The position numbers and the translations under genes are program-made. Source: Rhizobium sp. BK650 (lineage in GTDB: Bacteria; Pseudomonadota; Alphaproteobacteria; Rhizobiales; Rhizobiaceae). Taken from it: a stretch of DNA of 64,000 nt. Every line of letters starts with the position of its first letter. Position 1 is the stretch's first letter. This document shows positions 29,977 through 40,061 of this stretch, piece by piece. Below the pieces are notes generated by a model. It was given only the letters and a program-made list of their open reading frames with translations. It was not told where the DNA came from and searched no databases. The stretch covers positions 310,001 through 374,000 of the forward strand of contig NZ_JACIBK010000005.1 in the NCBI RefSeq assembly GCF_014195325.1, in the 5' to 3' direction.

Positions 29977-30773
29977 ACCAGCCGCTGCTATCGGTTAAAA
30001 ACCTCACGATCGACTATATCGGCGAGGAAAAGGATTTTCGTGCCGTCGATAATGTCAGCTTCGACGTCGCCCCCGGCGAAGTCTTCGGCCTGGCCGGCGA
30101 ATCCGGCTGCGGCAAGAGCACGATCGCCTTTGCCATAAGCCGCCTGCACAAGCCGCCGGCACTGATCCGCAAGGACAGCCAAATTCTGCTTGCCGATCGT
30201 GATGTGCTGGACCTCGACCCGGAGGCGCTTGCCGCCTTCCGCTGGCGCGAAGTCGCTATGGTCTTCCAGAGCGCGATGAACTCGCTGAACCCGGTTTTGC
30301 GCATCGAGGACCAGTTCTATGACGTGTTGCGCACCCATAAGCGCATGACGAAGGCTGAGGCGCGCGAGCGCACGGCCGAGATGCTGCGGCTCGTCGATAT
30401 TGCGCCGGATCGCATGCGCAACTATCCGCACCAGTTTTCCGGCGGCATGCGCCAGCGTATCGTCATTGCTATCTGCATGGCGCTTGATCCGAAGCTCGTC
30501 GTTATGGACGAGCCGACGACGGCGCTCGATGTGGTTGTGCAGCGCGAAATCCTTCAGCGCATCAACGAACTGCGCAAAGAATTCGGCTTCTCGGTGCTCT
30601 TCATCACTCACGATCTCGGCCTGATGGTGCAGTTCTGCGACCGGATCGGAATCATGCTCGCCGGCAAACTCGTCGAGCAGAACGATGCCGGAGCGATCTA
30701 CAAGACGCCGCAGCACGAATATACCCGGAAACTCTGGGCCTCCTTTCCCTCGCTTTATGGAGGCGTGCTTTAA
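29973..30773 (+). CDS. Oligosaccharide/peptide ABC transporter ATP-binding protein (DppD type)
   Basis: This 266 aa ATPase has Walker A GLAGESGCGKST, signature FSGGMRQRIVIA, Walker B LVVMDEPTTALD and the H-loop LFITHDLG. The GTG at 29,973 overlaps the preceding TGA, with GGGGAGGG upstream. It ends shortly after LWASFPSLYGG, without the full oligopeptide-type C-terminal extension with cysteines. It forms a heterodimer with the next protein. Confidence 0.92.
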   Translation: MNQPLLSVKNLTIDYIGEEKDFRAVDNVSFDVAPGEVFGLAGESGCGKSTIAFAISRLHKPPALIRKDSQILLADRDVLDLDPEALAAFRWREVAMVFQSAMNSLNPVLRIEDQFYDVLRTHKRMTKAEARERTAEMLRLVDIAPDRMRNYPHQFSGGMRQRIVIAICMALDPKLVVMDEPTTALDVVVQREILQRINELRKEFGFSVLFITHDLGLMVQFCDRIGIMLAGKLVEQNDAGAIYKTPQHEYTRKLWASFPSLYGGVL

Positions 30774-31672
30774 TGAGCGATGCCATCCTCGCCCTCGACA
30801 GGGTCACTAAGACCTTCGGCCACGGCGCTTCCATGGTTCACGCTGCCCGCGCCATCTCGTTCTCGCTGCATGCCGGCCGCGCGCTGGCACTTGTCGGCGA
30901 ATCCGGCAGCGGCAAGACCACCTGCGCCCGCATGGCGATGCGCGAATATTCGCCGACTTCAGGCCGGATCTTCTATAAGGGCCACCCCGTGGAAGGCGCC
31001 AAGGCGGACGAAATCGCCCGCTACCGCCGGTCCGTGCAGATGATCTTCCAGGACCCCTTCGCCTCGCTCAACCCGGCCCATACGATCGCCCATCATCTGC
31101 AGCGACCGCTGAAGCTGCATCGGCCCGAGATCCGCGGCAAGCAGATCGATACGACGATGCGCGAATTGCTCGAGCGCGTGAAGCTCGATCCCGATATCGT
31201 CGCGCCGAGGTATCCGCACGAGCTTTCGGGCGGCCAGCGCCAGCGCGTCAATATCGCCCGCGCTCTTGCGGCCCAGCCGGAGGTGATCGTTGCCGACGAA
31301 CCGACCTCCATGCTCGATGTCTCGGTGCGCCTCGGCGTTCTCGATCTTCTGAACGAGATGAAGAAGGAGATGAACCTAGGCCTGCTCTATATTACCCACG
31401 ATATCGCCACCGCCCGTTATGTGGCGGAGGATATCGCCGTCATGTATTCCGGTCAGATCGTCGAATGGGGCCATACGGCCAAGGTGATCGACAATCCGCT
31501 GCATCCCTATACGCGTCTTCTGCTCTCGGCTGTCCCCGATCCGGATGTGCGCTTCGACGATCCGCGCACACGTCTGCAGCCGCAGGAGGTGGATGATATC
31601 CGCCGCCGTTCCGCCGCACCGCAGGAACAGATTGTGCAGCATGAGCCGGATCATTTCGTGCGCATGGTCTGA
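30773..31672 (+). CDS. Oligosaccharide/peptide ABC transporter ATP-binding protein (DppF type)
   Basis: A 299 aa partner ATPase with Walker [13 protein letters not shown]-loop [15 protein letters not shown], signature [13 protein letters not shown], Walker [13 protein letters not shown] and a C-terminal [15 protein letters not shown] segment typical of DppF. The start overlaps the previous stop (TAATG). It closes the importer operon, whose gene order is GNAT, GH3, binding protein, two permeases and two ATPases. Confidence 0.93.
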   Translation: MSDAILALDRVTKTFGHGASMVHAARAISFSLHAGRALALVGESGSGKTTCARMAMREYSPTSGRIFYKGHPVEGAKADEIARYRRSVQMIFQDPFASLNPAHTIAHHLQRPLKLHRPEIRGKQIDTTMRELLERVKLDPDIVAPRYPHELSGGQRQRVNIARALAAQPEVIVADEPTSMLDVSVRLGVLDLLNEMKKEMNLGLLYITHDIATARYVAEDIAVMYSGQIVEWGHTAKVIDNPLHPYTRLLLSAVPDPDVRFDDPRTRLQPQEVDDIRRRSAAPQEQIVQHEPDHFVRMV

Positions 31673-31741
31673 GCAAGGCTTGCTGGCTTCGGCCGTCGTC
31701 CTGTGCTAGGGGACGGTCCCTTTCAGCGAGATGAAACCGCT

Positions 31742-32422
31742 ATGCTTCCCTGGATCCAGCTCGATTCCGCGACCATACCCGGCGAAGGCGGGCAATTGCG
31801 GCTAAAGCAGCGCGGAACCGAATTTTCCATCATGCTCGGCACCAACGAGCTGATGAACAGCCGCCTCAGCGGTTCGGAAGAAGCGCTCGCTACTCTGTCC
31901 TTTGAACGGATCAAATCGCATCCGAAGCCGAAGATCCTGATCGGCGGCCTCGGCATGGGTTTTACCCTGCGGGCCGCGCTTTCGGTCGTGCCCGCAGATG
32001 CCGGTGTCGTCGTCGCCGAACTGATCCCGGAAGTTGTTGCCTGGGCACGCGGCCCGATGGCGGAAGTCTTCAGAGGCTGCCTTGACGATCCGCGCGTCTC
32101 GATCCACCACGGCGATGTCGGCGAAGCGATCCGCGCCGGAAAAGCCGGTTACGACGCCATCCTTCTCGACGTCGACAATGGACCTGACGGCCTGACCCGC
32201 AAGTCCAATGATCGGCTCTATGATTATGCCGGGCTCAAGTCAGCCCGCGAGGCACTGCGCCCAGGCGGCGTGTTGGCCGTCTGGTCTTCCGGGCCGGATC
32301 CGTCCTTCACTCGGCGCCTGAAAGATAGCGGCTTTGCCGTCGATGCGGTCAATACGCGGGCCAACGGCAAGCGCGGCGGCGCGCGCCACGTCATCTGGCT
32401 CGCAGTCAAGCCCGGTCGCTGA
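31742..32422 (+). CDS. Spermidine-synthase-like SAM-dependent methyltransferase-fold protein
   Basis: A 226 aa Rossmann-fold protein with the SAM/decarboxy-SAM binding loop ILIGGLGMGFTLRAAL at residues 66-81. Acidic strand ends follow (VVVAELIPEVVAWARG; YDAILLDVDNGPDGLT). It resembles the spermidine synthase family but is shorter and lacks the N-terminal beta domain of SpeE. Polyamine synthesis is therefore not certain. The ATG at 31,742 is used; an upstream frame from 31,703 has no ribosome site. Confidence 0.75.
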   Translation: MLPWIQLDSATIPGEGGQLRLKQRGTEFSIMLGTNELMNSRLSGSEEALATLSFERIKSHPKPKILIGGLGMGFTLRAALSVVPADAGVVVAELIPEVVAWARGPMAEVFRGCLDDPRVSIHHGDVGEAIRAGKAGYDAILLDVDNGPDGLTRKSNDRLYDYAGLKSAREALRPGGVLAVWSSGPDPSFTRRLKDSGFAVDAVNTRANGKRGGARHVIWLAVKPGR

Positions 32423-32612
32423 CCGAACCCCCGGCAATAAATGCATCTTTATCAGCAAAGGCGACGGATGCATGCGCAAGAGAGCTTGAGATTGGTGCAG
32501 TAATAATCGTATCCCATAGATCATGGATCGCGACGACGAGGAGGTCTCGCGGCCATTCATCGGCCGAGCCGCATGCGGAGGCATGACGCGCGGCCCTCGA
32601 TTGGATACGGGT

Positions 32613-33764
32613 ATGCGCCTTTCAGACTGCCATAACTTTCACGATTTCCGCCGCCTCGCCAAACAGCGCCTTCCGGGCCCGATCTTCAACTATATCGACG
32701 GTGCAGCGGATGACGAAATCACCTACAGGCGCAACACTGCATCCTTCGAAACCTGCGATCTCCTGCCAAGCGTGCTGCGGGGCGTGAGCGATGTCGATAT
32801 GTCGGTCACCGTCATGGGCCAGAAGCTCGCCATGCCGGTCTATTGCTCGCCGACGGCGCTGCAGCGGCTCTTCCATCACGAGGGCGAACGGGCGGTTGCG
32901 CACGCTGCCGGCAAGTTCGGCACGATGTTCGGCGTTTCCTCGCTCGGCACGATCAGCTTGGAAGAGGCACGAAAGATCAGCAGCGGTCCGCAGGTCTACC
33001 AGTTCTATTTCCACCGGGACCGCGGCCTCAACCGTGAAATGATGGCGCGGGCAAAGCAGGCAGGCGTGCAGGTGATGATGCTGACTGTCGACAGCATCAC
33101 CGGCGGCAATCGTGAGCGTGACAAGCGCACCGGCTTTGCCATCCCCTTCAAGCTCAATCTTTCGGGCATGGCGCAGTTTGCGGTCAAACCCGCCTGGGCG
33201 ATCAATTACTTCACCCATGAGAAATTCCGCCTGCCGCAACTCGATAGCCATGTGGACATGGGCAGCGGCACGATGTCGATCAGTCGCTATTTCACCGAAA
33301 TGCTCGATCCCGCCATGAACTGGGACGATGTCGCCGACATGGTGAAGACCTGGGGCGGGCAGTTCTGCCTGAAGGGCATCATGACGGTCGAGGATGCCAA
33401 GCGCGCCATCGATGTCGGCTGCACCGGCATCGTGCTATCCAATCACGGCGGCCGTCAGCTCGACGGTTCGCGCAGCGGCTTCGATCAGTTGGCGGAAATA
33501 GTCGATGCCGTCGGTGACAAGATCGATGTGATGGTCGATGGCGGCATTCAGCGCGGCACGCATGTACTCAAGGCCTTATCGCTCGGCGCCAAGGCTGTTG
33601 GCGTAGGGCGCTATTATCTCTTCCCGCTTGCGGCTGCAGGTCAAGCCGGCGTCGAACGTGCGCTCTTGCAAATTCGCACGGAAATCGAGCGCGGCATGAA
33701 GCTGATGGGTTGCGCTTCTGTCAGCGAGCTCTCTGCAGGCAACCTGCGCTTCCGCAGCTGCTAA
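32613..33764 (+). CDS. lldD: FMN-dependent L-lactate / alpha-hydroxy acid dehydrogenase
   Basis: A 383 aa flavoprotein of the glycolate oxidase/L-lactate dehydrogenase family. It begins with the usual FHDFRRLAKQRLPGPIFNYIDGAADDE and carries the catalytic-base motif LSNHGGRQLDGS (His/Arg). The phosphate-binding VMVDGGIQRGTHVLKAL and GVGRYYLFPLAAAG follow. The start is uncertain: ATG 32,613 fits the family N-terminus, and ATG 32,583 would add ten residues. It oxidises L-lactate to pyruvate with transfer to quinone in related proteins. It stands alone here. Confidence 0.88.
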   Translation: MRLSDCHNFHDFRRLAKQRLPGPIFNYIDGAADDEITYRRNTASFETCDLLPSVLRGVSDVDMSVTVMGQKLAMPVYCSPTALQRLFHHEGERAVAHAAGKFGTMFGVSSLGTISLEEARKISSGPQVYQFYFHRDRGLNREMMARAKQAGVQVMMLTVDSITGGNRERDKRTGFAIPFKLNLSGMAQFAVKPAWAINYFTHEKFRLPQLDSHVDMGSGTMSISRYFTEMLDPAMNWDDVADMVKTWGGQFCLKGIMTVEDAKRAIDVGCTGIVLSNHGGRQLDGSRSGFDQLAEIVDAVGDKIDVMVDGGIQRGTHVLKALSLGAKAVGVGRYYLFPLAAAGQAGVERALLQIRTEIERGMKLMGCASVSELSAGNLRFRSC

Positions 33765-33792
33765 ATCTTCCGCCATTGAATGCCGCGGATAT

Positions 33793-33810
33793 TGACGCTA
33801 TATAACGTCA
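33793..33810. promoter_or_regulatory. 18-bp imperfect palindrome upstream of antitoxin (candidate auto-operator)
   Basis: TGACGCTATATAACGTCA is its own reverse complement except at one symmetric pair of positions. It lies 24 bp before the antitoxin start and contains an AT-rich TATATA core that could serve as the -10 element. Xre/MbcA antitoxins bind such palindromes to repress their own operon. Confidence 0.6.
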
Positions 33811-33833
33811 GTACGAACGGCATGGAGGTGACC

Positions 33834-34184
33834 ATGGGCCTCGCACAATATGCAGATGACGGTCTCTTTGCACCGCGCAAGATCGCCGATGCCTTCCGCA
33901 CGACAAGCGAAGAGATCGCCCGCACCGCGGGTCTCGGCAAGGATGCGATCCAGCGCAAGGATCGCCTGCGCTCCGACAAGACGCAGCGGCGCCTGCGTGA
34001 GATGATCGAAGTAGTCAATAAGGTCGAACCCCGCTTCGGCTCGGCGCTGATGGCCTATGCCTGGTATCGTTCCGAGCCTCTATCGGGTTTTTCGGGCCAG
34101 ACAGCCATGCAGCTTGTTCGCGACGGTCGGGCCGACGAGGTGATGGATTATATCGATGCGGTCGATGCCGGCGTTCACGCCTAG
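33834..34184 (+). CDS. Xre/MbcA/ParS-type antitoxin (DUF2384 domain)
   Basis: A 116 aa protein. An N-terminal helix-turn-helix-like region (ADAFRTTSEEIARTAGLGKDAI) is followed by the DUF2384 toxin-binding domain (VVNKVEPRFGSALMAYAWYRSEPLSGFSGQTAMQLVRDGRADEVMDYI). The ATG at 33,834 has GGAGGTG at ideal spacing; the ATG at 33,822 overlaps that site and is unlikely. It ends three bases before the RES-domain gene, the standard antitoxin-first order of COG5642-COG5654 modules. Confidence 0.9.
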   Translation: MGLAQYADDGLFAPRKIADAFRTTSEEIARTAGLGKDAIQRKDRLRSDKTQRRLREMIEVVNKVEPRFGSALMAYAWYRSEPLSGFSGQTAMQLVRDGRADEVMDYIDAVDAGVHA

Positions 34185-34187
34185 TGC

Positions 34188-34688
34188 TTGCTGATGCGCT
34201 ATGAAGGCAAGCTCTATCGGGCGCTGAACCCGATCTATGCGCGCCAGCCTCTCTCGGGCCGGGGAGCTGAACTTTATGGCGGTCGGTTCAATCCCAAGGG
34301 AATGCCGGCCCTCTATGCGTCCCTATCCGTTCTGGCCGCACTTCGAGAAGCCAACCAGGTCGGCAGCCTGCAGCCGACCACCCTCGTCTCCTACGACGCT
34401 GAAATCGAGCGCGTCTTCGACAGCAGGGATGAAGCTGCCCTTGCAGCCGAAGGCATGGAGCCCGCAACAATGGCCGCGGCAAGCTGGCGCGATGAAATGA
34501 GGGCGAGCGGAGAAGCAAGAACACAGGCCTTTGCGCGCAAGCTTGTGTCCAATGGCTATCACGGCCTCCTGGTCAGAAGTTTTGCACCTGCCGCCAAAAG
34601 TGATGATCTCAATCTCGTGCTCTGGCGATGGGGCGACACAAGTCCTTGCCGCCTGACGCTGATTGATGACGAAGGCAGATTGTCCTGA
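34188..34688 (+). CDS. RES-domain toxin (NAD+ phosphorylase type)
   Basis: A 164-166 aa RES-domain protein. The conserved Arg of LYRALNPIYA, the GGRFNPKGMPALYASLSVLAALREA core (Arg and Tyr of the NAD pocket) and the Glu residues of the helix are all present. Family members MbcT, ParT and Res degrade NAD+ and arrest growth when free of antitoxin. The start is TTG 34,188 or, with equal merit, ATG 34,194. No truncation is seen, so the module looks intact. Confidence 0.88.
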   Translation: MLMRYEGKLYRALNPIYARQPLSGRGAELYGGRFNPKGMPALYASLSVLAALREANQVGSLQPTTLVSYDAEIERVFDSRDEAALAAEGMEPATMAAASWRDEMRASGEARTQAFARKLVSNGYHGLLVRSFAPAAKSDDLNLVLWRWGDTSPCRLTLIDDEGRLS

Positions 34689-34698
34689 CCGTTAAGCG

Positions 34699-34731
34699 TG
34701 ACCAGCGCCGGGATTCCGCCGGCGCTGGTCA
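34699..34731. terminator. Bidirectional terminator hairpin between RES toxin and melA
   Basis: A perfect 13-bp stem, TGACCAGCGCCGG at 34,699-34,711 with CCGGCGCTGGTCA at 34,719-34,731, has a seven-base loop. It sits in the 47-bp gap between two convergent genes and is followed rightward by TTTCTC. It can end both transcripts. Confidence 0.85.
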
Positions 34732-34735
34732 TTTC

Positions 34736-36100
34736 TCAGGCGGCGCGTACCTTGTTCTTCCGTGCCCATTCCGGCAGCCACTCGCCATGGGCGGCGAGCA
34801 GTTCATCGACGAGCGACCAGATCTGGTCGAGATCGAGTTCTGCCGCCGTGTGCGGATCCATCATCGCGGCATGGTAGATATGCTCCGGATTCTCCGTCAT
34901 CAGCGCCTGCACCGTCAATTCCTGGACATTGATGTTGGTGCGGATGAGTGCCGTTAGCTGCGGCGGCAAGTCGCCGATAAAGGTCGGCTGGATGCCGGAG
35001 GCGTCGACAAGGCACGGCACTTCCGCGGCGCAATTGGAAGGCAGCGAGGTGATGCAACCGTTGTTGCGGACATTGCCGTAGATGACCGAGGGTTCGCCGG
35101 TCCAGACCGAATTGATGATCGAGGAAGCATATTCCTTCGATTCATTGACCTCGATCTTGTCGGCCGAACGATAGGCTTCGGCCTGACCTTTCCAGCGGGC
35201 GATCTGCTCGATGCAGCGCTTCGGATATTCATCGAGCGGAATGCCAAATTTTTCGATCAGATCTTCACGGCCTTCCTTGATGAAGTAAGGCGTGTATTCG
35301 GCAAAATGTTCAGAGCTCTCAGTGACGAAATAGCCAAGCCGCGTCAGCATCTCGTAGCGAACCTTGTTGGGGCAGCGCGGGTTCCAGCCGGGCTTCGGTG
35401 CCCGGCCTTCGCGATAGGCGCGCACCAGATCCGGATAGAGGTTCTTATAAGAGCCATCCGGCTGGCGATGCTCGAACTTCAGGTAAAAGGCCATGTGATT
35501 GATGCCGGCCGAGCGGTAGCGGATTTCGTCATAGGGGATATCGAGATCATGGGCGAGCTCCATCGCCGTGCCCTGCACAGAATGGCAGAGGCCGACCTGC
35601 TTGATGTCAGGGTATTTCTCCGCAATCGCCCAGGTGTTGATCGCCATCGGGTTCACATATTGCAGCATGATGGCGTTCGGGCAGACGGCGCGCATGTCCT
35701 CGCAGATTTTCCAGAGGTGCGGCACGGTTCTGAGACCACGCATGATGCCGCCGACGCCGAGCGTATCGGCAATCGTCTGGCGCAGGCCGTATTTCTTCGG
35801 CACTTCGAAGTCGGTCACGGTGCAGGGCTCGTAGCCACCGATCTGGAAGGCGACGACGACGAAATCTGCACCGGATAGCGCCTTGCGCTGATCGGAATAG
35901 GTTTCTGCCTTCGCCTTGACGCCAAGCGTCGAAATCAGCTTGTTGACGACGATGGCGCTTTCTTCAAGCCGCTGCGGATTGATGTCCATGAGCGCGATCG
36001 TGGCCCCCGACAGCGCCGGACGCTGCAGGATGTCGCCGACGATGTTCTTCATGAAAACGGTGGAGCCAGCTCCGATGAACGCTATTCTGGGATTTGCCAT
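34736..36100 (-). CDS. melA: GH4 alpha-galactosidase
   Basis: A 454 aa NAD- and metal-dependent glycosidase of family GH4. The Rossmann start is IAFIGAGSTVFMKNIVGD, with LQYVNPMAINTW, the metal-ligand Cys motif GLCHSV and the His of AGINHMAFYLK. CHSV is the subtype reported for alpha-galactosidases. The ATG at 36,100 has GGAGG eight bases upstream. It is the last gene of the agp operon and would split imported melibiose and raffinose in the cytoplasm. It ends against a bidirectional terminator. Confidence 0.92.
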   Translation of the reverse strand: MANPRIAFIGAGSTVFMKNIVGDILQRPALSGATIALMDINPQRLEESAIVVNKLISTLGVKAKAETYSDQRKALSGADFVVVAFQIGGYEPCTVTDFEVPKKYGLRQTIADTLGVGGIMRGLRTVPHLWKICEDMRAVCPNAIMLQYVNPMAINTWAIAEKYPDIKQVGLCHSVQGTAMELAHDLDIPYDEIRYRSAGINHMAFYLKFEHRQPDGSYKNLYPDLVRAYREGRAPKPGWNPRCPNKVRYEMLTRLGYFVTESSEHFAEYTPYFIKEGREDLIEKFGIPLDEYPKRCIEQIARWKGQAEAYRSADKIEVNESKEYASSIINSVWTGEPSVIYGNVRNNGCITSLPSNCAAEVPCLVDASGIQPTFIGDLPPQLTALIRTNINVQELTVQALMTENPEHIYHAAMMDPHTAAELDLDQIWSLVDELLAAHGEWLPEWARKNKVRAA

Positions 36101-36122
36101 ATGAACCTCCGGCATTCTGAAA

Positions 36123-37790
<1,668 letters not shown>

Positions 37791-37800
37791 CTTCATCACC

Positions 37801-38934
37801 TCAATAGGGATCGACCGCATCGCGCAGACCGTCACCCAGCGCATTGAAGGCGAAGACGGTGATCAGCACGAAAGCGACGGGGGAGAGAATCCAGGGATAG
37901 GTTCCGATGACGGAATAATTGGCCGTATCCTGCAGCATGAGGCCCCAGGAGATCAGCGGCGGCTTTACCGCAAAGCCGAGGAAGCCGAGGAAGGATTCGA
38001 GCAGCACGACGCTTGGAATATGGATGGTGACGGCAACGATCACGTGGCTCATCACGTTCGGGAAAATATGCTGAAAGATTATGCGCCGGTCGGTAGCACC
38101 GACAGCCATTGCTGCCCGCACATATTCGATACGCGCCAGCGCCAGCGTTTTGCCGCGCACCTCGCGCGACATCTGCGCCCAGCCAAGCGCCGACATGACA
38201 AAGATCACGAAGGCAAGGAAGACATTGGTGGGTGCTGTGATCGGGATCAGCGAGGTCAGCGCGAGATAGAGCGGCAACTGTGGGAAGGCGAGCACGAGCT
38301 CGACGAAGCGCTGCACCCAGACATCGAAGGCGCCGCCATAATAGCCCGACACCATCCCGACGGTGGTGCCGACGACCGTGACGATGGAGACCACCGTCAG
38401 CGCGATCATCAGCGAGATGCGCGAGCCGATGATGGCGCGCGACAGCACGTCACGGCCGAATTTGTCGGTGCCGAGGAAATGTACCGGCTCGCCATCGACC
38501 GTGCCGAAGAAATGGCGATTGGCCGGGATGAGACCGAACAGATTATACTGCGCCCCCCTGACGAAGAAGCCGAGCAGACGCGGATTGTCGTAATCCAGAC
38601 CGACGACCGGCTGGAAGGTAACCGGATCGAGCTCTTCGGAATCTGCTAGTGCGTAGACGCGTGGCCAGACGAGGCTGCCGTCTTTGTCGTGGATGCTGAT
38701 CATCTGCGGCGGCGCAAAGCCGACATCGGTCGCCTTCGGGTCCATCGGCGCGAAGAAATCGGCAAAGATCGCCATGATGATCAGGAGACCGACGAGGATG
38801 AGGCCGATCATGCCGGTCCAGGAGCGCCGCAGCCGGCGCCAGACCAGTGCCATATAGCTTTCATTGCCGCCATGACCGGTATTCTTGATCGTTTCCTGGT
38901 GTGGCGGTGGCGGGGAAGAGTCGAAGGCAAACAT
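37801..38934 (-). CDS. agpC: Alpha-galactoside ABC transporter permease (OppC type)
   Basis: A 377 aa permease with an unusually long hydrophilic N-terminus. The first transmembrane helix (TGMIGLILVGLLIIMAIFADFF) begins near residue 45. A large periplasmic insert follows (about residues 70-130), ending with HFLGTDKFGRDVLSRAIIGSRISL. The EAA loop is RAAMAVGATDRRIIFQHIFPN. The start at 38,934 was chosen because GGAGGAGCC lies just upstream; it is three bases after the agpB stop. Confidence 0.9.
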   Translation of the reverse strand: MFAFDSSPPPPHQETIKNTGHGGNESYMALVWRRLRRSWTGMIGLILVGLLIIMAIFADFFAPMDPKATDVGFAPPQMISIHDKDGSLVWPRVYALADSEELDPVTFQPVVGLDYDNPRLLGFFVRGAQYNLFGLIPANRHFFGTVDGEPVHFLGTDKFGRDVLSRAIIGSRISLMIALTVVSIVTVVGTTVGMVSGYYGGAFDVWVQRFVELVLAFPQLPLYLALTSLIPITAPTNVFLAFVIFVMSALGWAQMSREVRGKTLALARIEYVRAAMAVGATDRRIIFQHIFPNVMSHVIVAVTIHIPSVVLLESFLGFLGFAVKPPLISWGLMLQDTANYSVIGTYPWILSPVAFVLITVFAFNALGDGLRDAVDPY

Positions 38935-38935
38935 A

Positions 38936-39943
38936 TCAGGCTCCTCCATATTGACGGACCCGCGGATCGAGCATGGCAAGCAGCATGTCGGCGATGATAT
39001 TGCCGACAATAAGCGTCGCCGACAGCACCAGCATGAAAGTCGCGGTGACGTAGACGTCACCGATCGCCATGGAGCCGACGATCGCCGGACCAACGGTCGG
39101 CAGAGCGAAGATGATCGCAGTCTCGATCTCGCCGGTCAGCATGTAGGGAAGGACAACCCCCTGATACATGACGAGCGGATGCAGCGCGTTCGGAACGGCG
39201 TGGCGCATGACAACCGCGCCGCCCGAAAGCCCCTTGGCGCGCGCCGTCTCGACATATTGGGCATTCAGCGTGTCGAGCAGATTGCCGCGCATGACGCGCA
39301 TATTATAGGCGAGCCCGCCGAACGTGGCGATCGCAACAACAGGCCAGACGTGGCTGACAAGATCCAGGAATTTTGCCCAGGACCATGGCGCTCCGCCATA
39401 TTGTGGGGAGAAGAAGCTGCCGATTTCCGTCACATTGAACTGGAAGACGAGCAAATAGACGATGATCAGTGCCATGAGAAAGCGCGGCACCGTCATGCCC
39501 AGGAAAGAGATGCCCGAGAGCAGGCTGTCGATCCAGCTGTATTGGCGGGTCGCCGCCCAAATGCCGAAGGTAATGCCGAGGATGGACGCGAAAATATGGC
39601 AGACGAGCGCGAGGGCCAGCGTGCGCGGCAGGCGCTCGCCGACAACATCAGCAACCGGCTTGTTGTAGAACATGCTGTAGCCGAAATCGCCTCTGGTCAC
39701 GATTCCCGTAATCCAGTTGACGTACTGGATGACCAGCGGCTGATCGAGGCCATGTTCGATGCGATAGGCCTGGGCCTGGGCATCGGCTTGCGCGAAGGAA
39801 GCTCCACCCTGATTAATCAACTGCGAACGGATGTAATCGGCATAATCTCCTGGCGGCGCCTGGATGATGGCGAAGGTCACCACGCTCAGGATGAAAAGGA
39901 CGGGAATCGCCGAGGCGATGCGCATGAGCAGGAATCGTAACAT
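38936..39943 (-). CDS. agpB: Alpha-galactoside ABC transporter permease (OppB type)
   Basis: A 335 aa permease with the N-terminal helix MLRFLLMRIASAIPVLFILSVVTF, the APPGDYADY periplasmic motif and EAA loop TARAKGLSGGAVVMRHAVPNALHP. The ATG at 39,943 matches the start of this family; the frame upstream to 40,024 reads through the intergenic hairpin. It forms the pore with AgpC. Confidence 0.92.
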   Translation of the reverse strand: MLRFLLMRIASAIPVLFILSVVTFAIIQAPPGDYADYIRSQLINQGGASFAQADAQAQAYRIEHGLDQPLVIQYVNWITGIVTRGDFGYSMFYNKPVADVVGERLPRTLALALVCHIFASILGITFGIWAATRQYSWIDSLLSGISFLGMTVPRFLMALIIVYLLVFQFNVTEIGSFFSPQYGGAPWSWAKFLDLVSHVWPVVAIATFGGLAYNMRVMRGNLLDTLNAQYVETARAKGLSGGAVVMRHAVPNALHPLVMYQGVVLPYMLTGEIETAIIFALPTVGPAIVGSMAIGDVYVTATFMLVLSATLIVGNIIADMLLAMLDPRVRQYGGA

Positions 39944-39983
39944 CAGACGGTTCGCTTCTCCTTGCCGCCAGTCGCTCGTCTCA

Positions 39984-40017
39984 GCGCGGCCGGCTTGTTG
40001 ATTCTGACCGGCCGCGC
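39984..40017 (-). terminator. GC-rich hairpin between agpA and agpB
   Basis: A perfect 10-bp stem, GCGCGGCCGG at 39,984-39,993 with CCGGCCGCGC at 40,008-40,017, around a 14-base AT-rich loop. In the leftward transcript it follows the agpA stop by 44 bases and precedes agpB by about 40. No U-run follows. Confidence 0.72.
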
Positions 40018-40061
40018 GCAGCACGCGCGACCGGAAGCTCTTGTCGTTCGGGAGGGAGCTC

